Source of the DNA: Phycobacter sedimenti
GTDB lineage: Bacteria > Pseudomonadota > Alphaproteobacteria > Rhodobacterales > Rhodobacteraceae
Assembly: GCF_038148855.1 (NCBI RefSeq)
Contig: NZ_JBBVGR010000001.1
Coordinates: 434,001 to 498,000 of the forward strand
DNA length: 64,000 bases
Direction: 5' to 3'
In this document: positions 26,330-34,572 of the stretch, one piece after another
How positions within the stretch are numbered: position 1 is the first letter of the stretch
Layout: every line of letters begins with the position of its first letter
The notes under the pieces: generated by a model
What the model was told of the DNA's origin: nothing
Databases searched by the model: none
Seen by the model: the letters and a program-made list of their open reading frames with translations, nothing else
Translations under genes and position numbers: made by a program

Positions 26330-27484
26330 TCAGGAGGAGGAAGGTTTACCAAGGATCAGCTGCTCGTGCAGTTGCAGCGCAAAGCGATCCGTCATCCCCG
26401 CGATATAATCCGACACCAGCCGGGCAAGGGCTGTCCGGTTTGCGGCCAGACGGATTTCCGCGTGCCAGCGCTCCGGCATTTCCATCGGGTTTTCCAGAAA
26501 GAACGGAAACAGCGCCTCGACCACGCGGGACACCTCGGCACGTTTTTCCATCACCTTTGGTGCCCGGTACATGCGCTGAAACAGGAAAGACCGGATATCC
26601 TGCAGATCCAGCCACAGCCCATCGGAAAAGGCAATCACGGGCGCATCCAGCGCGCGCACATCCTCGACCGACCGAACGCCCGCCTCCTCCAGCCGCTCAC
26701 GCGAGGTCTCGATCACATCCTCGACCATCACGCCAAAGACGCGGCGCAAAGCCTCGTGGCGACGGCGGTTCTTCTCGAGGCCCGGATAGCGCAGATCCAC
26801 ATCGCGATAGGCGGAACTGACGATGGGGAGCCGCGCCACCTCGGCGTCAGAGAACAGGCCCGCGCGCAAACCGTCGTGCAGATCGTGGTTGTTGTAGGCG
26901 ATATCATCCGCCAAAGCCGCCACCTGCGCCTCGGCGCTGGCGTGGGTGTGCAGCTCGAGGTCCATCTGGGCGTTGAATTCCGCCAGGGCCCAGGGCAGCT
27001 GGCCCTTGACCGGTCCGTTGTGTTTGGCAATTGCCTCCAGCGTCTCCCAGGTCAGGTTCAGACCGTCGAAATTGGCGTAGTGACGTTCAAGGCTGGTGAC
27101 GATGCGGATCGCCTGCGCGTTATGGTCGAAGCCGCCATAAGGCCCCATCAGCATATGCAGCGCATCCTCGCCGGTGTGGCCAAAGGGCGTGTGGCCAAGA
27201 TCATGGGCCAGCGCCACCGCCTCGGTCAGCTCCTGATTGAGACCCAGGGCGCCGGCGATGGTCCTGGCAACCTGCGCCACCTCGATCGAATGGGTCAGCC
27301 GGGTGCGGTAGTTGTCGCCCTCATGCTCCACGAAGACCTGTGTCTTGTGCTTGAGCCTGCGAAAGGCGCTGGCGTGAATGATGCGATCCCTGTCGCGCTG
27401 AAAGGGAGATCGGAAGTAGCTTTCTTCCTCGGCAACCAGACGACCGCGGCTTTTTTCCGGCATCGTGGCAAAAGGTGCGTTCAT
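26330..27484 (-). CDS. dgt: dGTPase-like dNTP triphosphohydrolase
   Basis: 384 residues. HD-domain hydrolases of this type remove triphosphate from deoxynucleotides and so tune dNTP pools. The metal-binding residues are found in RTRLTHSIEV (60-69) and AHDLGHTPFGHTG (93-105), with a later DDIAYNNHDLHDGL block. It belongs to the shorter alphaproteobacterial branch often named dgt-like. About 140 bases separate it from argS, and it is divergent from the iron-sulfur carrier gene. Confidence 0.93.
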   Translation of the reverse strand: MNAPFATMPEKSRGRLVAEEESYFRSPFQRDRDRIIHASAFRRLKHKTQVFVEHEGDNYRTRLTHSIEVAQVARTIAGALGLNQELTEAVALAHDLGHTPFGHTGEDALHMLMGPYGGFDHNAQAIRIVTSLERHYANFDGLNLTWETLEAIAKHNGPVKGQLPWALAEFNAQMDLELHTHASAEAQVAALADDIAYNNHDLHDGLRAGLFSDAEVARLPIVSSAYRDVDLRYPGLEKNRRRHEALRRVFGVMVEDVIETSRERLEEAGVRSVEDVRALDAPVIAFSDGLWLDLQDIRSFLFQRMYRAPKVMEKRAEVSRVVEALFPFFLENPMEMPERWHAEIRLAANRTALARLVSDYIAGMTDRFALQLHEQLILGKPSSS

Positions 27485-27579
27485 TCCTGATCTTTATCCT
27501 TGTGCAAATCTTGCCGCCCGCCCCCGTCGTTTCTATATAGATCGTAGCATGCTGCAACCTGCATTTGGGAGAGATTTAG

Positions 27580-27903
27580 ATGCAATTGCCCCCAAAAGTA
27601 ACCGAACGCGCCTTTGCGCGCCTCGCCGAGATCGGTGCCGCAGGTCAGGGTCAGGCCCTGCGTGTGGCCGTCGAAGGCGGCGGCTGTTCGGGTTTTCAGT
27701 ATGAGATCGCCCTCGACACCCCAAAGGACGACGACCTCGTGCTGGAAGGTAGCGGCGAGAAGGTCGTGGTCGACGCGGTCTCATTGCCGTTCCTGGAAAA
27801 CGCCGTGATCGATTTCACCGAAGAGCTGATCGGCGCGCGTTTCACCATCGACAACCCCAATGCGACCTCCAGCTGCGGCTGCGGCACATCCTTTTCCATG
27901 TAA
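27580..27903 (+). CDS. A-type iron-sulfur carrier protein (IscA/ErpA family)
   Basis: 107 residues. The three cysteines that carry the cluster are Cys36 (GGGCSGFQY), Cys99 and Cys101 (SSCGCGTSFSM), exactly the IscA/ErpA/SufA pattern. The protein delivers Fe-S clusters to apo-enzymes in the cytoplasm. In Rhodobacterales the copy next to dgt behaves as an orphan from the suf operon, so ErpA is the likeliest role; that naming is inference. A SufT-like gene lies elsewhere in the window at 63 kb. It is divergent from dgt with 95 bases between starts. Confidence 0.93.
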   Translation: MQLPPKVTERAFARLAEIGAAGQGQALRVAVEGGGCSGFQYEIALDTPKDDDLVLEGSGEKVVVDAVSLPFLENAVIDFTEELIGARFTIDNPNATSSCGCGTSFSM

Positions 27904-27957
27904 GGCCCGCTCTGGCGCTGCCGGTCGGGCGGGATGTCGCCCGACATCAGCAGACGG

Positions 27958-28893
27958 TCAGGGATCCGATTGCAGAATGCCCCCCCGGCCAAGCATGGTG
28001 CGGCCAAAGCCAAACTGGTCGCGGACCAAGAACAGCCCCGAAGCCATGATTGCCGCCGCGCCGATCCAGGCCTCGGGGCGCACGGCCTCTCCAAAGACCA
28101 GGGCGCCGATGGCAACCATCCAGACGAACTGAAGGTTCATCAGCGGCGTCACGGCATAGGACGGCAGCAGGCGCAGGGCCGCCACCAGCAGCCAGCGCGC
28201 GCCGAACAGGGCCACGGCATAGCTGATCGCCCACAGCACATCGGCCAAGGGCATGGGTTGCCAGACAAAGGGCAGCACCGGCAGCATGATCATGCACAGC
28301 GCGAGGTTGGGATAAAACACCTGCGCCAGCACGTTGCTTTCATAGCGCCCGATGTACCGCGACAGGGTGATCGAGAATGTGCCCAGAACCGAGGCCGCCA
28401 GCGCCACGCCATGCCCGCCAGAGAGCGCCGCAATCCCGCCAGGGAAGACACAGATCACTCCGGCAAAGCCAACCGCCAGCGCAACCCAGGCGACCCTGCG
28501 CACCCTCTCCCCCAGGATCGGCCCAGACATCAGGCCGGCGAGGAGCGGCATCAAGCCGATGAACACAAAGACCTCGGCAAAGGGCAGCAGACGGAAGGCA
28601 TAGAAGAAACAGACCGCTGCCAGGACCGTCGCAGCGGACCGCAAGCCCATGGCCCAGATGCAGCTGGTGCGCAGACCCTGGACAAGCGCGGCGCGCATCC
28701 GCCCCGAACCGCGCTCCCCCAGGACGCAGCTAAGGGCGCAGAGGCCGGCCACCAGCGCCCCGGACAGGACATAAAGCTGGGCGGGCGCATACTCTCCGGC
28801 CAACAGCTTGGTAATCCCGTCCGCCGAGGCGATGAACCCGGTATAGAGGATGACGAGGAGCGCACCGCTCAGGGCCTGTGACGACGACTTCAT
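27958..28893 (-). CDS. EamA/DMT-family permease of the repeat-peptide cassette
   Basis: 311 residues with about ten transmembrane helices in two EamA repeats (about 8-140 and 150-285), and a short Gly/Arg-rich cytosolic tail. The ATG at 28893 overlaps the TGA of the preceding gene (ATGA), so the two proteins are translationally coupled. This permease is the last gene of a set with the 368-residue protein and the repeat peptide, and could export a product made by them. The broad DMT family gives no substrate, and small-molecule export is as likely as peptide export. Confidence 0.85.
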   Translation of the reverse strand: MKSSSQALSGALLVILYTGFIASADGITKLLAGEYAPAQLYVLSGALVAGLCALSCVLGERGSGRMRAALVQGLRTSCIWAMGLRSAATVLAAVCFFYAFRLLPFAEVFVFIGLMPLLAGLMSGPILGERVRRVAWVALAVGFAGVICVFPGGIAALSGGHGVALAASVLGTFSITLSRYIGRYESNVLAQVFYPNLALCMIMLPVLPFVWQPMPLADVLWAISYAVALFGARWLLVAALRLLPSYAVTPLMNLQFVWMVAIGALVFGEAVRPEAWIGAAAIMASGLFLVRDQFGFGRTMLGRGGILQSDP

Positions 28894-29996
28894 GCGCGCA
28901 TGGCTCCGGCAGCCCCGGCCGGATCGCTGCGCACAAAGAGCGCGTAGAACTCGCCAAAGACAGCCGAGCTGGCCTCGGCCTGCTCCAGAATCGCGACCTG
29001 CGAGGGGTGCAGACAATCTGCCAGATGATGCTTTGACCGTTCCCAGTCGGCAAACTGCCTTGGGTCTGCCTGAAACAAGGCGCGTGACAGGCTGCGCAGC
29101 ACACCCTCTCCGCCGGGCTGTCTCAGCAGTGTCGCTCCGCGCGGCAGCCCCCGCGAAAAGCTGCCCGCGCCCGATACGCCCTCCCACCAGTTGCAGACGA
29201 AATAGGTATGGTAGTCGTCCGGCTGCCCCGCAAAGCCGCCCTCTGTCACCTCAAAGCCCGCAAGCTGCCGGTCAAGCCAGTCCTGCCAGATTCGCGGCAC
29301 ATCGGCGCCCGCATATGACAGCGCGACAGCCACCTCTGCCAGAAGATCTGCGTCCTGATCCAGAAAGGACACCAGACCCAGATACTCCAGACTCCTGAAA
29401 GCCGCCCGGGACAGGCCCGGATCCCGCCGACCGTATTCCGACAGGTAGAATACGATATGGGTCAACTCATAGCCAATCTTCTTGTTTGGCAGGGCAAAGT
29501 GATGCGACGCCTCCGTGAAGGCGCGCAAACGCGCGTCCAGCCCCGGCAGGTCGACCTCTACACCACGACGGGCCAGAAGCCGCCGCGCCTCGGCGCGCTG
29601 CAGATCGGACAGCTCAGCCCCCGGCAGATCCTGCGCCTTCACCCAATGGGCCAGCGCTTCCCCCTTGCTGGGCGCCGCAAACCCCAGATCCTCAAGGTCC
29701 AGACAGATCGAAAGGATGAATCGGTAGTAGGGGCGAAAGAAGCTCATCCGTCGCTCAACCGTGTCGTAGTATTCGGCGTAAGGCGCAAATGCGCCTGCCG
29801 GTGCCGCTGCCCCCGTGCATTCAAGGATGTTCAGCAACTCGGCGTTTTCCTTGAGCCAGAACACGCTCTCGGGATCCTGTCGCCCGGTGGCAAAACTTGC
29901 GCAGAGGTCGGCAGGCCCCGCGGCCCGCCCCAGGGCCGCCGCACGCATCCGCTGACTGGGAAAGGACAAGAGCTGAGCCGTTGTTGCACCGGTCAT
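28890..29996 (-). CDS. Unrecognised 368-aa protein of the repeat-peptide cassette
   Basis: A 368-residue soluble, mainly helical protein without signal peptide. It starts with a perfect AAGGAGG seven bases upstream of its ATG, so it is well translated. Striking segments are YYDTVERRMSFFRPYYRFIL (about 75-94), ASHHFALPNKKIGYELTHIV, FYLSEYGRRDP and, later, DDYHTYFVCNWWEG. The two His-containing blocks (ELTHIVFY and DYHTYFV) recall helical-toroid proteins found near peptide or terpene gene clusters, but this is memory and not a match. It lies 124 bases after the repeat peptide and overlaps the permease, which suggests a maturation or immunity role. No function can be assigned. Confidence 0.7.
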   Translation of the reverse strand: MTGATTAQLLSFPSQRMRAAALGRAAGPADLCASFATGRQDPESVFWLKENAELLNILECTGAAAPAGAFAPYAEYYDTVERRMSFFRPYYRFILSICLDLEDLGFAAPSKGEALAHWVKAQDLPGAELSDLQRAEARRLLARRGVEVDLPGLDARLRAFTEASHHFALPNKKIGYELTHIVFYLSEYGRRDPGLSRAAFRSLEYLGLVSFLDQDADLLAEVAVALSYAGADVPRIWQDWLDRQLAGFEVTEGGFAGQPDDYHTYFVCNWWEGVSGAGSFSRGLPRGATLLRQPGGEGVLRSLSRALFQADPRQFADWERSKHHLADCLHPSQVAILEQAEASSAVFGEFYALFVRSDPAGAAGAMRA

Positions 29997-30120
29997 CTTG
30001 AAAACCTCCTTGACCTCGATCCGAAACCCGCGTGAGAACGCGCCGCCGCGCGCTGAGCGACCGTTTGGGGGCGGCCTCGGGGGAACCCGAAACCACCCCT
30101 GTTCGCAAAGCAGCCCTGGC

Positions 30121-30477
30121 TTAGCTGCCCGAAGAGAACAGGCCTGTCGCCTCGCCCCGCTCGCGGCGCGCTTCGGCGCGCGGCCCAGAGCCGGAGGAGA
30201 ACAAACCGGTCAGAACACCGCCGGACTGACAGCCGGATGCCATCGGCGCCGAACCGGACGAGAACAGCGAAACCGCTTCGCCGGATGCGGTATCGGCATC
30301 GCGGGGAGCGGATCCCGAGCTGAACATCTCGGCACCGCCACCGGACAGCAGATCGGTCGCGGGCGCCGACCCCGAAGAGAACATTTCGACAGCTTCGCCC
30401 CCGAACAGGCAGTCTGCCGCGCCCCCTGCGGCCTGAGCGGTGGAAGCGATGTGGTTTTTCTTGAGCAGTGCAGTCAT
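30121..30477 (-). CDS. Repeat peptide with five FSSGS units
   Basis: 118 residues. After a basic start (MTALLKKNHIASTAQAAGG) the sequence is built from units that each close with FSSGS, at residues 33-37, 52-56, 72-76, 93-97 and 114-118, spaced 19, 20, 21 and 21. The first three are followed by AP, the fourth by GP, and the last ends the protein exactly. Unit starts share GGEA or SGE-type text. Only two cysteines occur (23 and 83). The ATG at 30477 is preceded by GGAGG, so it is probably well expressed. The layout resembles a multi-core ribosomal peptide precursor; a repetitive structural or secreted protein is the alternative. I do not recognise a characterised family. Confidence 0.8.
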   Translation of the reverse strand: MTALLKKNHIASTAQAAGGAADCLFGGEAVEMFSSGSAPATDLLSGGGAEMFSSGSAPRDADTASGEAVSLFSSGSAPMASGCQSGGVLTGLFSSGSGPRAEARRERGEATGLFSSGS

Positions 30478-30862
30478 GGAACCCTCCAACGTTTTTGCTT
30501 GATTGCCCCATGACGCTGGCACGGAAAAAACGGACTCCAAAACACAAAAATGCAATTTCAGGTTGCTTTTTCAGCACTCCCAACATGAACTTAATTCCGC
30601 ATATTTTTGTTATATTTCAGTGATTTAATACCATTCACACCTTATTCCCACTGTTATCCACACGGGCAGTATTGCACGGCCCCATCCATCAACTCAAGGT
30701 AGATATACACAAAGTCGCAAAACGATCCCCGAGCTCAGGCGGACAAGGCCCGAATCGTTTTGCCCGAACGGTACGCGCTCTTGTCCTGAGAGCCGCTTTG
30801 AGGGATAGAACAGCTACGCCGAAACACCGCGCCAGAAGGCCAGCGACACCTGGAGACCGGAC
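30478..30862. promoter_or_regulatory. AT-rich divergent promoter region of the repeat peptide and xthA
   Basis: Nearly 385 bases without a gene, much richer in A and T than the surroundings between 30540 and 30660. It contains a perfect DnaA-box sequence TTATCCACA (30654-30662), a weaker TTATTCCCA twelve bases earlier and ATATACACA near 30703. Several TATAAC- and AAATAT-like hexamers could serve as -10 elements for the peptide gene on the minus strand, but none stands out. Confidence 0.4.
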
Positions 30863-31669
30863 ATGAAAATCGCCACGTTCAACATCAACGGCATCAAGGC
30901 GCGCGCCAAGGCACTGCCCGACTGGCTGGACGAGGCACAACCGGACGTCGCCGTGCTGCAGGAGATCAAGTCGGTGGATGAGGCATTTCCGCGCGAGATC
31001 TTCGAAGAGCGCGGCTACAACGTCGAAACCCACGGGCAGAAAAGCTTCAACGGCGTGGCGATCCTGTCCAAGCTGCCGCTTGAGGATGTTCGGCGCGGCC
31101 TGCCCGGTTATGACAGTGACGAACAGGCCCGCTGGATCGAGGCAACCGTGGTGGGCAAGCAGGCGATCCGCATCTGCGGGTTGTACCTCCCCAATGGCAA
31201 CCCGGTGGAGCTGGACGAGAGCGGCACACCGGTGCCGGGCGGAAAATACGCCTACAAGCTGGCCTGGATGGAGCGGCTGCGCACTCGCGCCAAGGACCTC
31301 CTGGCCGAGGAAATGCCTGCCTTGATGGCCGGGGACTACAACATCATCCCCCAGCCCGAAGACGCCAAACGCCCCGAGGCCTGGGTCGAGGACGCCCTGC
31401 ACCGCCCCGAAAGCCGCGCCGCCTTTCAGCGGATCGTGAACCTCGGCTTTACCGAGGCCTTTCGGGCCCGTCATCAGGGGCCGGGGCATTATTCCTTCTG
31501 GGACTATCAGGCAGGCGCCTGGAACCGCGACGACGGCATCCGCATCGATCATTTCCTGCTGACGCCCCAGGCAGCGGATCTTCTGCTCGACTGCCAGATC
31601 GATCGCGACGTGCGCGGGCGGGAAAAGCCGTCAGACCATGTACCGGTCTGGGTCGAGCTCGACCTCTGA
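30863..31669 (+). CDS. xthA: Exodeoxyribonuclease III
   Basis: 268 residues. ExoIII cuts at abasic sites and degrades duplex DNA 3' to 5' in base-excision repair. The catalytic residues appear as Asn7 and Glu34 (TFNINGIK and VLQEIKS), the middle GDYNIIP (the Asp and Asn that stabilise the leaving group), and the C-terminal SDHVPVW with the catalytic Asp-His pair. The start at 30863 gives the normal MKIATFNINGIK terminus. It converges on the monooxygenase gene, seven bases away, and is divergent from the repeat-peptide cassette. Confidence 0.95.
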   Translation: MKIATFNINGIKARAKALPDWLDEAQPDVAVLQEIKSVDEAFPREIFEERGYNVETHGQKSFNGVAILSKLPLEDVRRGLPGYDSDEQARWIEATVVGKQAIRICGLYLPNGNPVELDESGTPVPGGKYAYKLAWMERLRTRAKDLLAEEMPALMAGDYNIIPQPEDAKRPEAWVEDALHRPESRAAFQRIVNLGFTEAFRARHQGPGHYSFWDYQAGAWNRDDGIRIDHFLLTPQAADLLLDCQIDRDVRGREKPSDHVPVWVELDL

Positions 31670-31676
31670 GCGCTCC

Positions 31677-32846
31677 TCAGAGGGCAGTCACATCGTGGCG
31701 GTAGATCCAGTCGAACTGCCCCACCATGCGCCCGGGAGCCAGCCGCCCGCCCAGCTTCAGGATCTGATGCGCGGGCCAGTTGAAGGGCGGACGCAGGTGA
31801 TATTTCCAGGCATTGCCGTTGGCGGCCGATACAACATTTTGAGCGCGCTCCCGTCGCCGGGACTGATAAAGGGCCAGACCCGCCGCCATATCCGGTGCCT
31901 CTGCCAATGAAGCAGACAGTGTCCAGGCATCTTCAAGTGCAAGATTCGCGCCCTGCGCCATGAAGGGCAAGGTCGGGTGCGCCGCATCGCCAAGCAGAGC
32001 CAGCGCCTCCCCATGCCAGTTCCGCGCCACCTCATGGCGGAACAACCCCCAGAGCGCCACCTCATCGACCCCGCGCAACAGTTCCCCTGCGATCCCCCCA
32101 AAGCCCCCGAAGGCACGGCGCAGGTTCTCCGGGTCATCCCTGTGGGTCCAGCCTTCCTCGGCCCAAGCCTTGCGCTCCTGCGCGGCCACCAGGTTGACGA
32201 TGGAGCCATCGCGCATCGGGTAGGCCACCAGATGCCGCCCCGGCCCCATGAAGACCTGCGCCTCCGGCCCCAAGCCGACCGCATTGGGCACAATGGCCCG
32301 CCAGGCCACCTGTCCCGTGAAGAACGGGGCTGCGGGACCATTGAGCGCCGCGCGCAGGCGGGAATGCAGGCCATCCGCGCCCACCACCAGATCGCCACCG
32401 CAGCGCGCGCCATTGGCCAGGTGCACCGTGGGCTGCGCGCCGGTCTCGACGCGCTCCACCTTTTGCAGAAGGCGTACCTTCACGCCTGCGCGCCGGGCCG
32501 CATCGGCGAGGATGCCGATGAGGTCAGAACGGTGCACGAAGTAATAGCGCAGATCAGGCGCATATTGCTCCAGATCGAGGCGCAGCACCTCGTCGCTGCG
32601 GGCATGACTGCGCAGAACCACGGCACGCGCGCGCTGGGAACACCACGCAAGCTCCTCGGCCAGATCCAGCGCCTTCAGCACCGCCAGCCCGTTTGGAGTG
32701 ACCTGCAGACCCGCGCCCACCTCGGAGATCGCCTCGGCCTGTTCCAGCACCGTCACGCGCGCGCCCAACCTGCGCAGCGCGATTGCCGCCGTCAGCCCGC
32801 CGATTCCGGCGCCAATGATGGTGATTGATTTGTCTTTGAGTTCCAT
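31677..32846 (-). CDS. FAD-dependent monooxygenase, salicylate-hydroxylase-like
   Basis: 389 residues of the group A aromatic hydroxylase family. The N-terminal GAGIGGLTAAIAL binds the ADP of FAD, the central VVGADGLHSRLR is the second motif, and GDAAHPTLPFMAQGANLALEDA is the FAD-ribityl and active-site block. Relatives hydroxylate aromatic acids using NADH or NADPH and oxygen. There is no nearby aromatic-degradation gene that would tell the substrate; salicylate, hydroxynicotinate-type and indole-type substrates are all possible. Confidence 0.88.
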   Translation of the reverse strand: MELKDKSITIIGAGIGGLTAAIALRRLGARVTVLEQAEAISEVGAGLQVTPNGLAVLKALDLAEELAWCSQRARAVVLRSHARSDEVLRLDLEQYAPDLRYYFVHRSDLIGILADAARRAGVKVRLLQKVERVETGAQPTVHLANGARCGGDLVVGADGLHSRLRAALNGPAAPFFTGQVAWRAIVPNAVGLGPEAQVFMGPGRHLVAYPMRDGSIVNLVAAQERKAWAEEGWTHRDDPENLRRAFGGFGGIAGELLRGVDEVALWGLFRHEVARNWHGEALALLGDAAHPTLPFMAQGANLALEDAWTLSASLAEAPDMAAGLALYQSRRRERAQNVVSAANGNAWKYHLRPPFNWPAHQILKLGGRLAPGRMVGQFDWIYRHDVTAL

Positions 32847-32883
32847 GCCGGCCTGCAGATTCTCCGCTTGGCCCTTCCCTTAA

Positions 32884-32914
32884 ACGAAAAACGCCGGAGC
32901 CACAGGCCCCGACG
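32884..32914 (-). terminator. Probable terminator of dksA
   Basis: On the minus strand a GTCGGGGCC/GGCTCCGGC stem, with two G-U pairs and a very short loop, is followed by GTTTTTCGTTT. It lies about 25 bases after the dksA stop. Confidence 0.6.
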
Positions 32915-32940
32915 TCAGACTTTCTGGATCCTGCGCGCGA

Positions 32941-33363
32941 TTAGTCGTCGCGATGGACCTTTTCGCGGCGTTCGTGGCGTTCCTGGGCCTCAAGGCTCAT
33001 GGTTGCGATCGGGCGGGCATCGAGGCGTTTCAGGGAGATCGGCTCTCCGGTGACTTCGCAATACCCATATTCACCCTCGTCAATGCGGCGGATGGCGGCG
33101 TCGATCTTGGCAACCAGCTTGCGCTGGCGGTCACGGGTGCGCAGCTCCAGCGCGCGGTCCGTTTCTTCGCTTGCGCGGTCGGCAACGTCGGGAATGTTTC
33201 GGGTATTGTCCTGCAATCCTTCGATTGTATCGCGGCTCTCTGCCAGGAGTTCCTGCTTCCAGTTCAGCAGCTTGCGACGGAAATACTCGGCCTGCCTTTC
33301 GTTCATGAAAGGCTCGTCTTCGGCCGGACGATAGTCTTCCGGCAGAAACATTTCTTGCTTCAT
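32941..33363 (-). CDS. dksA: DksA-type RNA polymerase-binding factor with a single zinc-finger cysteine
   Basis: 140 residues. DksA enters the secondary channel of RNA polymerase and works with ppGpp at ribosomal promoters. The coiled coil (about 25-100) has the tip DVADRASEETDRALELRTRDRQ. The zinc-finger region reads GYCEVTGEPISLKRLDARP, then ATMSLEAQERHE. Of four cysteine positions only the first is Cys; the others are Thr, Ser and Ala, so zinc is unlikely to bind. Zinc-independent DksA relatives are known. The ATG at 33363 has AAGGAG six bases upstream and is preferred to one at 33414. Confidence 0.93.
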   Translation of the reverse strand: MKQEMFLPEDYRPAEDEPFMNERQAEYFRRKLLNWKQELLAESRDTIEGLQDNTRNIPDVADRASEETDRALELRTRDRQRKLVAKIDAAIRRIDEGEYGYCEVTGEPISLKRLDARPIATMSLEAQERHERREKVHRDD

Positions 33364-33561
33364 TTCGGCTCCTTCGGTCTGGCCCATAATGCTGGTCTCT
33401 TTACTTTGTTCCAAGCACTGCGGCTCCCCATGCCGCAGCGTTTATCGCCTGCTGCACAGATTGTCACTACACAATAGTAAACGCGGCGGGTTAAAAGCGC
33501 TCTAATCATGCCGGACCAAAGGTTCAGGCGCAGACGGATCAACAAGGGATGCAGGACAGAC

Positions 33562-34404
33562 ATGCAGTTTCAGGGCACCAAGGACTATGTTGCAACAGAT
33601 GATCTGAAGGTCGCAGTCAATGCCGCCGTGACACTGGAGCGCCCGCTTCTGGTCAAGGGTGAGCCGGGCACCGGCAAGACGGAGCTGGCCAAACAGGTGG
33701 CCGATGCCCTGGGCCTGCGCATGATCGAATGGAACGTCAAATCCACCACCCGCGCCCAGCAGGGTCTTTATGAATACGACGCGGTCAGCCGCCTGCGTGA
33801 CAGCCAGTTGGGCGATGAGCGCGTGCATGACGTCAAGAACTACATCAAGAAGGGCAAGCTTTGGGAAGCCTTCGAGGCCGATGAAAAGGTCGTCCTTCTG
33901 ATCGACGAGATCGACAAGGCCGACATCGAGTTTCCGAACGATTTGCTGCAGGAGCTCGACAAGATGGAGTTCCACGTCTACGAGACCGGCGAGACGATCC
34001 GCGCCAAGCAGCGCCCGATCATGATCATCACCTCCAACAACGAAAAGGAACTGCCGGACGCCTTTCTGCGCCGCTGTTTCTTCCACTACATCCGTTTCCC
34101 CGATGCCGAGACCATGAAGAAGATCGTCGAGGTGCACCACCCCGGCATCAAGGAAAGCCTGCTGACCACGGCGCTGACCCAGTTCTACGAGATCCGAGAC
34201 ACGGCCGGGCTGAAAAAGAAGCCTTCGACCTCGGAAGTGATCGACTGGCTGAAACTTCTTCTCGCCGAAGACCTGACAGCCGAGGATCTGGCCCGCAACG
34301 GTGCCGACGCCCTGCCCAAGCTGCACGGCGCTCTTCTCAAGAACGAACAGGACGTGCATCTGTTCGAGCGGCTGGCCTTCATGGCGCGCGGGCGGCGCGG
34401 CTGA
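33562..34404 (+). CDS. MoxR-type AAA+ ATPase
   Basis: 280 residues of the MoxR/CbbQ-like branch. It has a Walker A GEPGTGKT at 33-40, a Walker B VVLLIDEIDKAD near 110, sensor 1 ITSNNEKELPDAF and the arginine-finger segment RRCFFHYIRFP. MoxR ATPases often act with VWA-domain proteins as chaperones for metal-centre insertion or complex assembly. A CoxE-like VWA gene lies 1.8 kb downstream on the same strand, with a lipoprotein and a small membrane protein in between. The ATG at 33562 replaces a 5'-extended frame from 33508. Confidence 0.9.
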   Translation: MQFQGTKDYVATDDLKVAVNAAVTLERPLLVKGEPGTGKTELAKQVADALGLRMIEWNVKSTTRAQQGLYEYDAVSRLRDSQLGDERVHDVKNYIKKGKLWEAFEADEKVVLLIDEIDKADIEFPNDLLQELDKMEFHVYETGETIRAKQRPIMIITSNNEKELPDAFLRRCFFHYIRFPDAETMKKIVEVHHPGIKESLLTTALTQFYEIRDTAGLKKKPSTSEVIDWLKLLLAEDLTAEDLARNGADALPKLHGALLKNEQDVHLFERLAFMARGRRG

Positions 34405-34572
34405 TATCGCCAGGGGGCCAGGTCTGCGCGAAAGATCAGCCCCGTCCCCGTTACGCCGCTCACGTTTACATCCTGCTGCATTCCATTATCCTTGCCGGGT
34501 CGCTGCCTGCCTTGGGCCGCGATCTGCCTGTACCCACCCTGCCCGCCTGAGCCCTGCCGGAGATCGCCGCTC

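Noticed and set aside
30121..30477. CRISPR array or tandem DNA satellite
   Set aside because: The repeats are at protein level, in frame, with variable spacers and a good SD; the nucleotide repeats are imperfect and no cas genes are present.
30642..30710. Replication origin suggested by the DnaA-like boxes
   Set aside because: Too few boxes, and no dnaA, gyrB, hemE or parAB genes nearby; a plain promoter region is more likely.
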